This document shows, in pieces, positions 7,986-16,284 of a DNA stretch of 64,000 nucleotides (positions are counted from its first letter, which is position 1; every line of letters starts with the position of its first letter). The DNA is from Streptomyces bathyalis. Lineage in GTDB: Bacteria; Actinomycetota; Actinomycetes; Streptomycetales; Streptomycetaceae. A program made the translations under genes and the position numbers. The notes beneath the pieces are model-generated. The model had not been told where the DNA came from and did no database searches. It saw only the letters and a program-made list of their open reading frames with translations. The stretch covers positions 2,728,001-2,792,000 of the forward strand of contig NZ_CP048882.1 of the NCBI RefSeq assembly GCF_015910445.1, read 5' to 3'.

Positions 7986-9191
7986 TCACCAGCGGACGGG
8001 CAGCCGCCGCACTCCCCTCATCAGCATCCCCGGCAGCCACGGCAGGGTCGACTCGTCCGCGTCCGCCGCGATCTCCGGGCAGCGCTCCAGCAGCGAGCGG
8101 ATGGCGATCCGGCCCTCGAGGCGGGCCAGCGGAGCCCCCAGGCAGTAGTGCAGGCCGTGGCCGAAGGCGATGTGGCCGCGGGCGTCGCGGCGGATGTCGA
8201 AGCGGTCCGGGTCCTTGAAGCGTTCCGGGTCGCGGTCCGCGTCGGCCATGGCGATCAGGACGGTCGAGCCTGCGGGAATGGTCACCCCGCCCATCTCCAC
8301 GTCCTCCAGCGAGAGCCGCTCCGTGCACGTCTCCACCGGGCCGTCGTAGCGGAGCATCTCCTCGACGGCGCCGTCCAGCAGGCCGAAGTCGGCACGCAGC
8401 GCGGCGAGTTGGTCCGGGTGCGCAAAGAGGGCGCGCATGCCGTTGCCGATGAGATTGACCGTGGTCTCGTGGCCGGCGATGAGCAACAGCACGGACATCC
8501 CGATGAGTTCGTCGGACGACAGCCGGTCACCGCCGTCGTCCACGGCGTGGATCATCCTGCTGAGCACGTCGTCGCCCGGGTCGGCACGCTTGGCCTCGAT
8601 CAGCCCCGCCAGATATGGGGGCATCTCCTCGTAGGCACGCCGCTCCGCCTCGTTGCTGGTGCGCGCGACCATCTCGTTGGACCAGACGCGGAAGGCGGCG
8701 CGGTCGAGTTCGGGCACCCCGAGCAGTTCGCAGATGACGGTCATCGGCAGCGGGAACGCGAGGCACGCGATCAGATCCGCGCGCCGCTCCTCACCCGCCA
8801 CCATCGCGTCGAGCAGTTCGTCGGTGATCTCCTGGATGCGCGGCGCCAGCAGGGCCATGCGGCGCGGTGTGAACTCCCCCGCCACCAGCCTGCGCAGGCG
8901 TGTGTGGTCGGGCGGGTCCTTCATCAGCATGTGCGCGAGGGCGGGCTGGGAGCTGTCGGTGTTGTGGATCTGCTCGATGCTGCCGTGGTTGATCCAGTCC
9001 CGGCTCAGCCGCGGGTCGGTGAAGGCCCTGCGCGAGGCTTCGTGCCCGACGACGAGCCAGAACTCGGCACCGTCCGGGGTGCGTACGTGGTGCACCGGGG
9101 CCTTCGCGCGGAGCGCAGCGTAGACGGGGTAAGGGTCGCGGTTGAAGTCCGGGCTGAGTCGCGCCAGTTCGACGATGGCGTCGGCCGTCAT
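7986..9191 (-). CDS. Cytochrome P450
   Basis: This is a soluble bacterial class I P450 of 401 residues. It has the I-helix oxygen-binding motif AGHETT, the K-helix ExxR in EEMLRY, and the heme-thiolate loop FGHGLHYCLG with its Cys ligand, followed by APLARLEGRIA. It resembles CYP107-type enzymes that hydroxylate polyketides or other small molecules. No ferredoxin or biosynthetic cluster is adjacent, so the substrate cannot be inferred. AGGGGGA lies just before the ATG at 9191; longer in-frame starts lack such a site. The downstream membrane-protein gene may share its transcript. Confidence 0.92.
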   Translation of the reverse strand: MTADAIVELARLSPDFNRDPYPVYAALRAKAPVHHVRTPDGAEFWLVVGHEASRRAFTDPRLSRDWINHGSIEQIHNTDSSQPALAHMLMKDPPDHTRLRRLVAGEFTPRRMALLAPRIQEITDELLDAMVAGEERRADLIACLAFPLPMTVICELLGVPELDRAAFRVWSNEMVARTSNEAERRAYEEMPPYLAGLIEAKRADPGDDVLSRMIHAVDDGGDRLSSDELIGMSVLLLIAGHETTVNLIGNGMRALFAHPDQLAALRADFGLLDGAVEEMLRYDGPVETCTERLSLEDVEMGGVTIPAGSTVLIAMADADRDPERFKDPDRFDIRRDARGHIAFGHGLHYCLGAPLARLEGRIAIRSLLERCPEIAADADESTLPWLPGMLMRGVRRLPVRW

Positions 9192-9433
9192 GTGTTCCCC
9201 CTGTTGACGAGTCGAGGGGCACGCTAACGGCGACAACTCCTGCGTAAGAACGTGAATTTCGGACAATTATCCACAGGCTACGCCTTGTGGGCCGGGCGAG
9301 GACATCATGTGTCCACCGTCCGGCTTCTCCTCTCACACAGCCGGGTGATGAAGCGCGCCCTGCCGACAGGGGCCTGTGATTCGTAGGGCACAATGCGCCT
9401 TTCACGAACGTGTTTGAGAGGCGGGGTTGCACA

Positions 9434-10774
9434 GTGGCCGTGGACACGGCACGCGACGGGACGGGCGGCGGCAGCGGCGCACGCGAAGAGTCCGTCCCGC
9501 TTCAGAAGTCCGCCCCGTCGGGCGCCCCTTCGGGGGCCCACTCCACCTCCTGCACCTGCGGCGACTGCCCGCACGGTGCCCGCGAGGGCCACCGGCACGC
9601 ACGTGAGGACTTCCGCCGCCGCCGCGACGAACTCGCCGCCGGCAAGGGCCTTCCGGCCGCTCTCGCGCACTCCCCGGGAGCCTCCCGTCAGTGGGTCTCC
9701 GACGAGTTGACGCGGTCCGCCCGTACGGTCGCCGAGCGCGCACGCGAAGAGGGTGCGATGCGGCTGGAGTCGCTGTGGCGGCAGACCGTCATCGCCATCT
9801 GGGCAGCCGTCGGTGTGCTGCTGATCGGGCAGTTGCTCACCGCACTGTCCGCCGGCTGGACCGCCGGGCGCACCGCGTCCCTGATCGCCGCGGTGATCGC
9901 CGCCGGCGTCGTCTCGCTCGCCGCGTACCTGCACCGGGCGCGCGGCGGGGCGCTGGCCCCGCTCATCGGCGAGGACAACAGGCTGTCCACCTCGCGCACG
10001 GTGGCGGCGGCGTGGGTGCTCCTCGCCGTGTACACCGTCCTCGTCCTGGCGCTCGAACTGGCGGGCCGCTCCGGGAAGTCCGAGCGTCGCGCCCTCATCG
10101 AGGGACTCGAACTCTCCCGTGGCGCGGGGCTGTTGACAGTGCTCGCGCTGAGCTGCGCCGTCGCGGTCTTCGTCCGCCGCACCGTCTCGGTCCGCGTGCA
10201 GCACCAGCGGCTCCAGAAGGTGCGTGCCGACCGGCCCCGCGCCGGTGACCTTCTCACCGACGATGCAGGCCGGGGCTCCTTCTGCGACGTGCAGTACGTC
10301 CTGATCAGCGGCGTCGCCGTGGTGTTCGCCGGCGTCCGCCTCGCGCGGCAGCCGGACCAGCTGCCGGACCTGCCCTGGAGCCTGGCCCTGCTGGTCGTGG
10401 TCTCGGCGGCGACGTATCTGACGGGCAAGTACGCCGAGGGCGGCCGTCCCGTGGTGCTCTCCGTCGTACGGGCCCGCGAGGTCGGGGACCTGCACGCGCC
10501 CATCCGTACGGGCGACGACATCGAGATCCGCGGCGCGGGCTTCGTCCCGCCGGGTGCGGGTGAGCCGGACCGGCTGTCGCGGATGGTGGTCCGTGTCGGG
10601 GCGGTGCATGTGCCGGTCCCGCTGATCCCGTCCGGCAACGGATTCTCCAACCCGGCCGATGCGACGCTCACCGTCCCTGTGCCCGTGGAGGTCGAACCGG
10701 GCCGGGTCGAGATCCAGGTCGTCACCGCGGCGGGCGTGGAGACCAACCGCTACCCCATCGACGTCGCCGACTGA
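9434..10774 (+). CDS. Multi-pass membrane protein with a C-terminal IPT/TIG-like domain
   Basis: From the GTG at 9434 this has 446 residues. A hydrophilic N-terminus containing TCGDCPHGAREGH (about 35-60) precedes six hydrophobic segments between about 115 and 340, such as TVIAIWAAVGVLLIGQLL, SLIAAVIAAGVVSLAAYL and LAVYTVLVLALELAG. The last 110 residues are beta-rich (GDDIEIRGAGFVPPG, then VTAAGVETNRYP) and look like an IPT/TIG immunoglobulin-like fold. I do not recognise the family or function. The start is uncertain: the best purine-rich site (GAGAGG) is 12 bases upstream. The gene is divergent from the P450 gene. Confidence 0.75.
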   Translation: MAVDTARDGTGGGSGAREESVPLQKSAPSGAPSGAHSTSCTCGDCPHGAREGHRHAREDFRRRRDELAAGKGLPAALAHSPGASRQWVSDELTRSARTVAERAREEGAMRLESLWRQTVIAIWAAVGVLLIGQLLTALSAGWTAGRTASLIAAVIAAGVVSLAAYLHRARGGALAPLIGEDNRLSTSRTVAAAWVLLAVYTVLVLALELAGRSGKSERRALIEGLELSRGAGLLTVLALSCAVAVFVRRTVSVRVQHQRLQKVRADRPRAGDLLTDDAGRGSFCDVQYVLISGVAVVFAGVRLARQPDQLPDLPWSLALLVVVSAATYLTGKYAEGGRPVVLSVVRAREVGDLHAPIRTGDDIEIRGAGFVPPGAGEPDRLSRMVVRVGAVHVPVPLIPSGNGFSNPADATLTVPVPVEVEPGRVEIQVVTAAGVETNRYPIDVAD

Positions 10775-11088
10775 GGCGGAGCGCCCCTGGCGCGCGGTCC
10801 GGGCGTCCGCGCTATGCCGGGTGCGACCGCCGGCAAACCGGCGATGACCGGTCATTGTCCCGAGGACATGCACCGCGAGGGAGCGGTGGCCCGGCGCACT
10901 GAACCGCATCCGATTGGCCGGTTTGTCGCGAATGCACCCGCACCCGCGAGGTCTTCGGCCGCGGTAGCTGACTGAGATCGTTCAGAGAGGGTGTAACGCG
11001 GGCCACAGCCGCGTACCGTAGCGACTCGACTTCAGCCCGAGCCGAACACGCATGCGGCACAGGGGCGACTACGGAAGGTGGGACTGTC
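10775..11088. other. Intergenic region before the DoxX gene
   Basis: The 314 bases between two same-strand genes hold no coding frame with recognisable motifs. No strong -35/-10 pair or structured leader could be assigned. It presumably holds the DoxX promoter. Confidence 0.4.
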
Positions 11089-11625
11089 ATGTCTCTGGCG
11101 GATCAAACCAGGACTGATGCGCCTGTCAGCGGCTCCCCGGGCAGTGTGCGGGCAAGAGCGTCCAAGTACGCACTGGTCCCGCTCCGTCTCTTCCTCGGAG
11201 CCACCTTCATCTACGCGGGACTGGACAAGCTCGTCATCAACAAGGAGTTCCTCAACGGCAAGGGCGGCGACTCGCTGGCCCAGGTTCTGGAGTCCTCGCA
11301 CGACGCCGCTGCGATCCCCGCAATGATCGACCTCGCGCAGAACGACCCCAAGGCATTCGGCATCGCCATCGCCGCTGGCGAAATCGCCGCCGGGCTGGGC
11401 GCGTTGGTGGGACTGTGGACCCGCCTGGCCGCCTTCGGCGGCATGCTCATATCGCTCAGCTTGTGGCTGACGGTCAGCTGGCAGAGCGACCCGTACTACT
11501 ACGGCAACGACCTCCCGTACATGATGGCCTGGGTGCCGCTGATCTTCGCCGGAGCTTCGGTGTGGTCGCTCGACATGGCCTTCTCGCGGCGACGACGCCG
11601 AAAAGGCAGGCACATCTTCGGCTAG
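11089..11625 (+). CDS. DoxX-family membrane protein
   Basis: This protein has 178 residues. Four hydrophobic segments match the DoxX fold, starting with LVPLRLFLGATFIYAGLDKL and followed by AIAAGEIAAGLGALVGL, GGMLISLSLWLTVSW and AWVPLIFAGASVWSLDM, with a basic tail (SRRRRRKGRH). DoxX/DoxD proteins are quinone-linked or redox-associated membrane proteins; the mycobacterial homologue works with superoxide dismutase and a thiol system. The partners of this one are not evident from its neighbours. The ATG at 11089 has GGAAGGTGGG upstream. Confidence 0.88.
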   Translation: MSLADQTRTDAPVSGSPGSVRARASKYALVPLRLFLGATFIYAGLDKLVINKEFLNGKGGDSLAQVLESSHDAAAIPAMIDLAQNDPKAFGIAIAAGEIAAGLGALVGLWTRLAAFGGMLISLSLWLTVSWQSDPYYYGNDLPYMMAWVPLIFAGASVWSLDMAFSRRRRRKGRHIFG

Positions 11626-11656
11626 GGCCGAGGACCGGGCACGGCAGATGTGGGAC

Positions 11657-11709
11657 GAGGCGGGGGCCCCGCTCCGGAGGCACAGCCTCGGGGGCTCGGC
11701 TCCCGCCTC
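11657..11709. terminator. Terminator-like hairpin between convergent genes
   Basis: GAGGCGGG (11657-11664) pairs with CCCGCCTC (11702-11709), and GC-rich complementary tracts lie inside. It lies between the DoxX gene and the end of the opposing membrane-protein gene, whose stop codon overlaps the right arm. Confidence 0.45.
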
Positions 11710-12109
11710 AGTCCGTTCCGGTTCCTCCGCCGCTGCCGCCGAACGGCCGGGTGCCGCCGTGCTGCTGGCCACCGTGCTGCTCGCCGCCGTGCTCCCGGTC
11801 GTCCTTCTGCCCGTCGTCCCGCTGAAGCCCGCCGGTCGCCGACGCCCCGTACCCGCCGCGCAGTTCGTCCATCGGCATCCGGCCCGGCACGCCCGGCCCC
11901 TGCGTCCTCCGCCGTCGCAGAAGGCGCCGCACCGCGAAGGTCGCCACCGCCGTGAACGCCGCCGCCACCAGCGACGCCGGTACCAGCACCAGCAGCGCCC
12001 ACACCGGGACCCGCCACTGCCCGAGCGCGTCCAGCGCGTAGACCACCGCGGCGCCCATCAGCATCAGACCGAGCAGCAGCCGCGCCGGTTCGAAACGGTG
12101 CCGGTTCAT
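11708..12109 (-). CDS. Small two-helix membrane protein coupled to the PspC gene
   Basis: This has 133 residues with two hydrophobic segments (LLLGLMLMGAAVVYALDAL, then VWALLVLVPASLVAAAFTAV), a basic RRLLRRRR stop-transfer patch, and a C-terminal tail rich in Gly, His and Gln (EHGGEQHGGQQHGG). Its ATG overlaps the stop of the upstream PspC gene (ATGA at 12106-12109), so translation is coupled. It probably works with the PspC protein in envelope-stress signalling. No family is recognised with confidence. Confidence 0.82.
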   Translation of the reverse strand: MNRHRFEPARLLLGLMLMGAAVVYALDALGQWRVPVWALLVLVPASLVAAAFTAVATFAVRRLLRRRRTQGPGVPGRMPMDELRGGYGASATGGLQRDDGQKDDREHGGEQHGGQQHGGTRPFGGSGGGTGTD

Positions 12110-13725
12110 CGGCGCTCCTCGCTCCGCCCGTCCCCGGGCACGCTGCGCGCGGGCAGGTGGTCGGTCCGTGCACCGGAGGAGAGCACCCGCACGATCTCCA
12201 GCTGCCCGACCGTGAGGTCCACCGACAGCTTCAGCGTCCCCTCCTCGTCCTTTCCGCTGCCGCCGGGCGACAGCGTCAGCCGCTCGTGCCTGTCGACGCC
12301 GCCGATGCTCTCCACCACGAAGTGCTCCCCCTCGCGCTCGGTCCGCGAGGGCAGGCGGATCTCCCCCGCGCCGACCTTCGCGTCGAGTTCCACGCGTGTG
12401 CCGCTGGGCACGATCACCTTCAGCGCTCCGGCACCGAGCCGGGCATGCGTCCGTACGGTCTTGTGGTCACCGGTGAACCGGATGTCGCCCAGGTCGAGTT
12501 CGCCCGCGCCGCCGTCGAGTTCGTAGGTGCCCGCGATGTCGGAGGCGGAGGCCGGGGCCCAGGTGACCTCGCGCCAGTCCGTGCCGATGCTCTTCGGGAT
12601 CAGGGAGACGCCCGCCAGCATCACGGCCGTGACGACCGCCAGGAACAGGGTTCCCAGGCCCACCCGGCCCGCGAACGCGCTGACGGCGAACCCGATTCCG
12701 TACACCGCGAGCGCGCAGGCCAGTCCGATCGTGAGGCCCGTGCCGAGCGCCTGCGGATCCCAGCCGGCGGCGGTCCCCGCGACCGCCGCGGCCGCGGCCA
12801 GCATCGCCAGCAGCCCGCCAAAGGCGCCCTCGCGGCGACGGCCCGGGCGTGGGCCACCGCCACCGCGCCCCCAGGGACGCCCGTGCGGGAGGTGCCCCCG
12901 GCCCGCTTGCGTCTCCGCCTCCTCGGGGCCCCACAGGTACCCGGTGTCGCCGGCGCCGTCCTTGGTCAGTGGCTCACGCCACCACGACGGCATCCCCGGC
13001 ACCGGCGGAGCCTGCGCTTCCGGAGGCGCGTCTGCGACCGCGTGCGCCGTCGTCGGATCGATGGGGGCGCCGACGGCCTCCGCGGCCTCGGCCTCCCGCC
13101 GGTGCTGCGACCAGTACGCGGCACCGGCTACCGCACCCGCGAGCAGCACGGAGAAGGGCGTGCTGAGACTGCCCAGCGACGCGAGGAAGAGCCCGCATCC
13201 GACGAGCGCGACGAGGATGGCGGAGAGCGTGGTTCCTTCCACGCGACCGGAGAGCAGCCACCGTGCCTCGTTCTGCTGCTCGTCCTCCGCGGGGATCAGC
13301 AGCCATGCGGCCCCGTAGAAGACGAGGCCGAGCCCGCCGATGACGGAGAGCACGACGAGCGGCACGCGGAAGATGACGGGGTCGAGGTCGAAGTAGCGGC
13401 CGAGACCGGAGCACACCCCGGCGACCGCCTTGGGGCGGCGGCTCCGCGTGAGCCTGCGCGCGGGAGGGCCCGTGCCGTCCTGGCCGTCGCCTGCTCCCCC
13501 ATCGGCGGCGGCTGTGGTTCGAGCGGCGCCTGCGGCCGCGTCCGTACCGGCGTCGCTGCCGGGACTTCCGCCGCCACCCCGCCCGTCGCCGTGGTCGCCG
13601 CCCCGGCCGGCATCGCCGCCCCGGTCGGCCTCGCCGCCACCGCCACCGCCACCGCCACCGTCGCCGCGCACCGGCCCGGCCGCCGGCGGGTGCTGCCGCG
13701 GCGAGTGCTCGTCGTCCTCCGTCAT
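12106..13725 (-). CDS. PspC-domain membrane protein
   Basis: This has 539 residues. A Gly/Asp/Ala-rich N-terminus of about 100 residues precedes a PspC domain (LTRSRRPKAVAGVCSGLGRY to AAWLLIP). Further hydrophobic segments follow in the middle, and a beta-rich C-terminal region of about 150 residues begins near YELDGGAGELDLG and resembles the LiaF/DUF2154-type adhesin-like domain. Such proteins sense membrane or cell-wall stress. It is divergent from a PspC-fused histidine kinase and its regulator, and shares with them an intergenic region holding a palindrome. I chose the ATG at 13725 because it starts the acidic MTEDDEH stretch. The ribosome-binding site is weak. Confidence 0.85.
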   Translation of the reverse strand: MTEDDEHSPRQHPPAAGPVRGDGGGGGGGGGEADRGGDAGRGGDHGDGRGGGGSPGSDAGTDAAAGAARTTAAADGGAGDGQDGTGPPARRLTRSRRPKAVAGVCSGLGRYFDLDPVIFRVPLVVLSVIGGLGLVFYGAAWLLIPAEDEQQNEARWLLSGRVEGTTLSAILVALVGCGLFLASLGSLSTPFSVLLAGAVAGAAYWSQHRREAEAAEAVGAPIDPTTAHAVADAPPEAQAPPVPGMPSWWREPLTKDGAGDTGYLWGPEEAETQAGRGHLPHGRPWGRGGGGPRPGRRREGAFGGLLAMLAAAAAVAGTAAGWDPQALGTGLTIGLACALAVYGIGFAVSAFAGRVGLGTLFLAVVTAVMLAGVSLIPKSIGTDWREVTWAPASASDIAGTYELDGGAGELDLGDIRFTGDHKTVRTHARLGAGALKVIVPSGTRVELDAKVGAGEIRLPSRTEREGEHFVVESIGGVDRHERLTLSPGGSGKDEEGTLKLSVDLTVGQLEIVRVLSSGARTDHLPARSVPGDGRSEERR

Positions 13726-13783
13726 GAGCCCAATGGTGTCCCCTGCCTCCCGCCCGGCACATCGGGGCCCGTCCCCCACGCGA

Positions 13784-13856
13784 CCCTGATTCCGGCGCCG
13801 CATTCACCGCCGCCCCGGAAGGCCACGTACGGGCAGGGATCAGGGACCACCCTGAT
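13784..13856. promoter_or_regulatory. Candidate operator: three ATCAGGG/CCCTGAT sites in the PspC divergent promoter region
   Basis: ATCAGGG (13839-13845), ACCA and CCCTGAT (13850-13856) form a perfect 18-bp palindrome. A third half-site, CCCTGAT, lies at 13784-13790. All are inside the 165-bp region between the PspC gene and the PspC-fused kinase gene. The palindrome is 35 bases before the kinase start. The most likely ligand is the LuxR-family regulator encoded downstream, by analogy with self-regulating systems. That is inference. Confidence 0.6.
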
Positions 13857-13890
13857 GCCTCACACCGCACAAACGTGTGACGATCGGTGC

Positions 13891-15291
13891 ATGACCCCCG
13901 CCTCGTCGACCGCCGGCGGCGTCGGCTCCGCCGGAGCGGCCGGCAGCGGGCCGCCCGCCGACGACGCCGCCCCGCCGCCCCCGCTGCGCAAGCTCTACCG
14001 CAGCGCCGAGGGCCGCATGCTCGGCGGCGTCGCCCGGGGCCTGGCCGGTCACTTGGGGCTGCCGGTCTCCTGGGTCCGCATCGTCTTCATCGCCCTGACC
14101 GTGACCCAGGGGCTCGGCGTGCTGCTCTACGCCGCCTTCTGGTTCGTCGTGCCGCTCGGCACGGGAGGCGTCGGCTCGGGCCGCCAGGTGACGGCCGCCG
14201 GACCGGCCGCCGACGTGGGTTCCGCCCCGCGGAGCCGCCGGCAGGGCGAGAGCACCTGGCCGCGACTGCGCCTGCGCAAGCCCGACAAGGGTCAGCTCTT
14301 CGCCGTACTGGCACTGCTCGTCGGCGCTGTCGTGATCGCCGACAACTGGCAGTTCGGACGGGTCAACACCTATCTGTGGCCGGTGCTTCTGATAGGCCTC
14401 GGCGTCGTCCTGGTCTGGCGCCAGGCCGACGACGCCCGCCGCGCACACTGGGCCGAAGTCAGCCGCCGCCGCGGGCTGGTGCCGCTCGCGCGCAGCGCCG
14501 CGGGTGTGGTGCTGGTGGCCGTGGGAGTGAGCGGAATCGTCGTCGTGCAGGGGTCGGCCAGGCATCTCGGCCCGGTCCTGCAGGCCGCCCTCGCCGTCCT
14601 CGTCGGCGTCGCGCTGCTCGCCGGTCCGTATCTGGTGCGGATGATGCAGGACCTGTCAGAGGAGCGGCTGATGCGCATCCGCGCGCAGGAGCGGGCCGAG
14701 GTCGCCGCGCACGTCCACGACTCCGTGCTGCACACCCTCACCCTGATCCAGCGCAGTGCCGACGATCCCCGCGAAGTGGCCCGCCTCGCCCGCGCCCAGG
14801 AGCGCGAGCTGCGCAACTGGCTGTACAAGCCCCGCGGCAGGGCCAAGGACGAGGACGAGAAACCGCAGACGGTCTCCGAGTCCGTCAAGGCCACGGCGGC
14901 CGAGGTCGAGGACCATCACGGGGTGCCGATCGAGGTCGTCTGCGTCGGCGACTGCCCGCTCGACGAAGGGCTGGACGCACAGATCCAGGCCGCGCGCGAG
15001 GCGATGGTGAACGCCGCCAAGTACGGTGTCCCTGGGGGAGCCACCCCTGCCGGAGGCCATGGGGCAGGGGCGGTCCAGGTCTTCACGGAGGTGGAGGGAC
15101 GCACGGTCTTCATCTCCGTACGCGACCGCGGACCCGGTTTCGACCCGGACGCCGTGCCGGAGGACAGGATGGGTGTGCGCGAGTCCATCATCGGCCGCAT
15201 GCGACGCCACGGCGGCACGGCACGGCTGCGGTCGGCGTCCGGCGAGGGGACAGAGGTGGAGCTCGAAATGGAGAGGGCGGCCCAGTCGTGA
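13891..15291 (+). CDS. PspC-domain-fused sensor histidine kinase (NarL/DesK class)
   Basis: This has 466 residues. An N-terminal PspC domain (LYRSAEGRMLGGVARGLAGH onward) is followed by several membrane helices. A HisKA_3 dimerisation region carries the phospho-acceptor in HVHDSVLHTL (His276), and a C-terminal HATPase ends with DRGPGFDP and GEGTEVELEM. It should phosphorylate the response regulator whose GTG overlaps its stop codon. Direct attachment of PspC to the kinase suggests sensing of membrane stress. Residues near 378-392 (VPGGATPAGGHGAG) are encoded by an inserted-looking inverted repeat between KYG and VQV. I chose the ATG at 13891 because it begins right before the PspC domain. The frame stays open far upstream, but that part is antisense to the PspC gene. 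Confidence 0.9.
   Translation: MTPASSTAGGVGSAGAAGSGPPADDAAPPPPLRKLYRSAEGRMLGGVARGLAGHLGLPVSWVRIVFIALTVTQGLGVLLYAAFWFVVPLGTGGVGSGRQVTAAGPAADVGSAPRSRRQGESTWPRLRLRKPDKGQLFAVLALLVGAVVIADNWQFGRVNTYLWPVLLIGLGVVLVWRQADDARRAHWAEVSRRRGLVPLARSAAGVVLVAVGVSGIVVVQGSARHLGPVLQAALAVLVGVALLAGPYLVRMMQDLSEERLMRIRAQERAEVAAHVHDSVLHTLTLIQRSADDPREVARLARAQERELRNWLYKPRGRAKDEDEKPQTVSESVKATAAEVEDHHGVPIEVVCVGDCPLDEGLDAQIQAAREAMVNAAKYGVPGGATPAGGHGAGAVQVFTEVEGRTVFISVRDRGPGFDPDAVPEDRMGVRESIIGRMRRHGGTARLRSASGEGTEVELEMERAAQS
15030..15070 (+). repeat. GC-rich inverted repeat inside the kinase ATPase domain
   Basis: CCCTGGGGGAGCC is followed by CCCCTGCC (15044-15051) and its complement GGCAGGGG (15063-15070). The element keeps the reading frame and encodes a Gly/Ala/Pro loop where related kinases have only a few residues. 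It resembles small Streptomyces palindromic intergenic repeats, though the family is not established here. Confidence 0.5.
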
Positions 15292-15998
15292 CCAACGAGA
15301 CACCAGGCACCGCGGAAGGCACCGGCTCGGGCACGTCCCGCCAGGTCAGCGTGGTCCTCGTCGACGACCACCGCATGTTCCGCGCGGGCGTGCAGGCGGA
15401 GATCGGCCGCACCGACGACACGGGCGTCGACGTCGTCGGGGAGGCCGGCGACGTGGAACAGGCCGTCTCCGTCATCACCGCCACCCGCCCCGACGTCGTA
15501 CTGCTGGACGTCCATCTCCCCGGCGGAGGCGGCGTCGAAGTCCTGCGCCGCAGCGCCTCGATGATGGGCGCCGCCGAATCCCCGGTGCGTTTCCTCGCCC
15601 TTTCCGTGTCCGACGCGGCCGAGGACGTCATCGGCGTCATCCGTGGCGGTGCGCGCGGCTACGTCACCAAGACCATCACCGGTAGCGACCTCGTCGACGC
15701 GATCTTCCGCGTCGCCGACGGGGATGCCGTCTTCTCGCCGCGCCTGGCGGGCTTCGTCCTGGACGCCTTCGCATCCACGGACGCCCCGCCCGCCGACGAG
15801 GATCTCGACCGGCTCACGCAGCGCGAACGCGAGGTCCTACGCCTGATCGCGCGCGGCTACGCGTACAAGGAAGTGGCCAAGCAGCTCTTCATCTCTGTGA
15901 AGACGGTCGAGTCCCATGTCTCGGCGGTCCTGCGCAAGCTCCAGCTGTCCAACCGCCACGAACTGACCCGCTGGGCAGCCGCGCGCCGCCTGGTCTGA
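15288..15998 (+). CDS. LuxR-family response regulator paired with the PspC kinase
   Basis: This has 236 residues. An N-terminal receiver domain has acidic pocket VDDHRMF and phospho-acceptor Asp74 in VVLLDVHLP, plus the switch Ser (LALSVS) and Lys (YVTKTI). A C-terminal LuxR helix-turn-helix follows (LTQREREVLRLIARGYAYKE to VKTVESHVSAVLRKL). Its GTG overlaps the kinase TGA (GTGA at 15288-15291), so the pair is translationally coupled. It is a typical NarL/DesR-type activator and the best candidate to bind the ATCAGGG/CCCTGAT palindrome upstream of the kinase. Confidence 0.93.
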   Translation: MTNETPGTAEGTGSGTSRQVSVVLVDDHRMFRAGVQAEIGRTDDTGVDVVGEAGDVEQAVSVITATRPDVVLLDVHLPGGGGVEVLRRSASMMGAAESPVRFLALSVSDAAEDVIGVIRGGARGYVTKTITGSDLVDAIFRVADGDAVFSPRLAGFVLDAFASTDAPPADEDLDRLTQREREVLRLIARGYAYKEVAKQLFISVKTVESHVSAVLRKLQLSNRHELTRWAAARRLV

Positions 15999-16024
15999 GG
16001 CGCTCCGGCGCCCGGGGTGCGGAG

Positions 16025-16046
16025 GCCGTGCGCGCCTTCGCACGGC
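16025..16046. terminator. Terminator-like hairpin after the response regulator
   Basis: GCCGTGCG (16025-16032) and CGCACGGC (16039-16046) form an 8-bp stem with a 6-base loop, 27 bases after the stop codon. No T-run follows. Confidence 0.5.
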
Positions 16047-16284
16047 ACACGCCGCGCTCCCCGGAGGGGCCCGGGTCCGGATCCGTGCTCATGTACCGCA
16101 CACATGCTCTGGTTTCGGCTGCGGCCCGTCGTCACCATGACGCAGGATGGTCGCGTGGCCCGCTCATTTGTCGTGTAGCAGCGGCGGGCTCGTAACCGGC
16201 CGAGGCCGACCCCGGGGAATCTCGGGCCACCTGGGTGAGCTGGGGGTCTTGGCGGCTGCGGGCACGTGTGCAGAGGTGTTCGCT

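Noticed and set aside
7986..9191. P450 as part of a secondary-metabolite cluster
   Set aside because: No biosynthetic enzymes, ferredoxin or transporter are adjacent; neighbours are core genes.
12157..13890. Very long open frame upstream of the PspC kinase ATG
   Set aside because: It is antisense to the real PspC gene and lacks any motif. High GC keeps the frame open.
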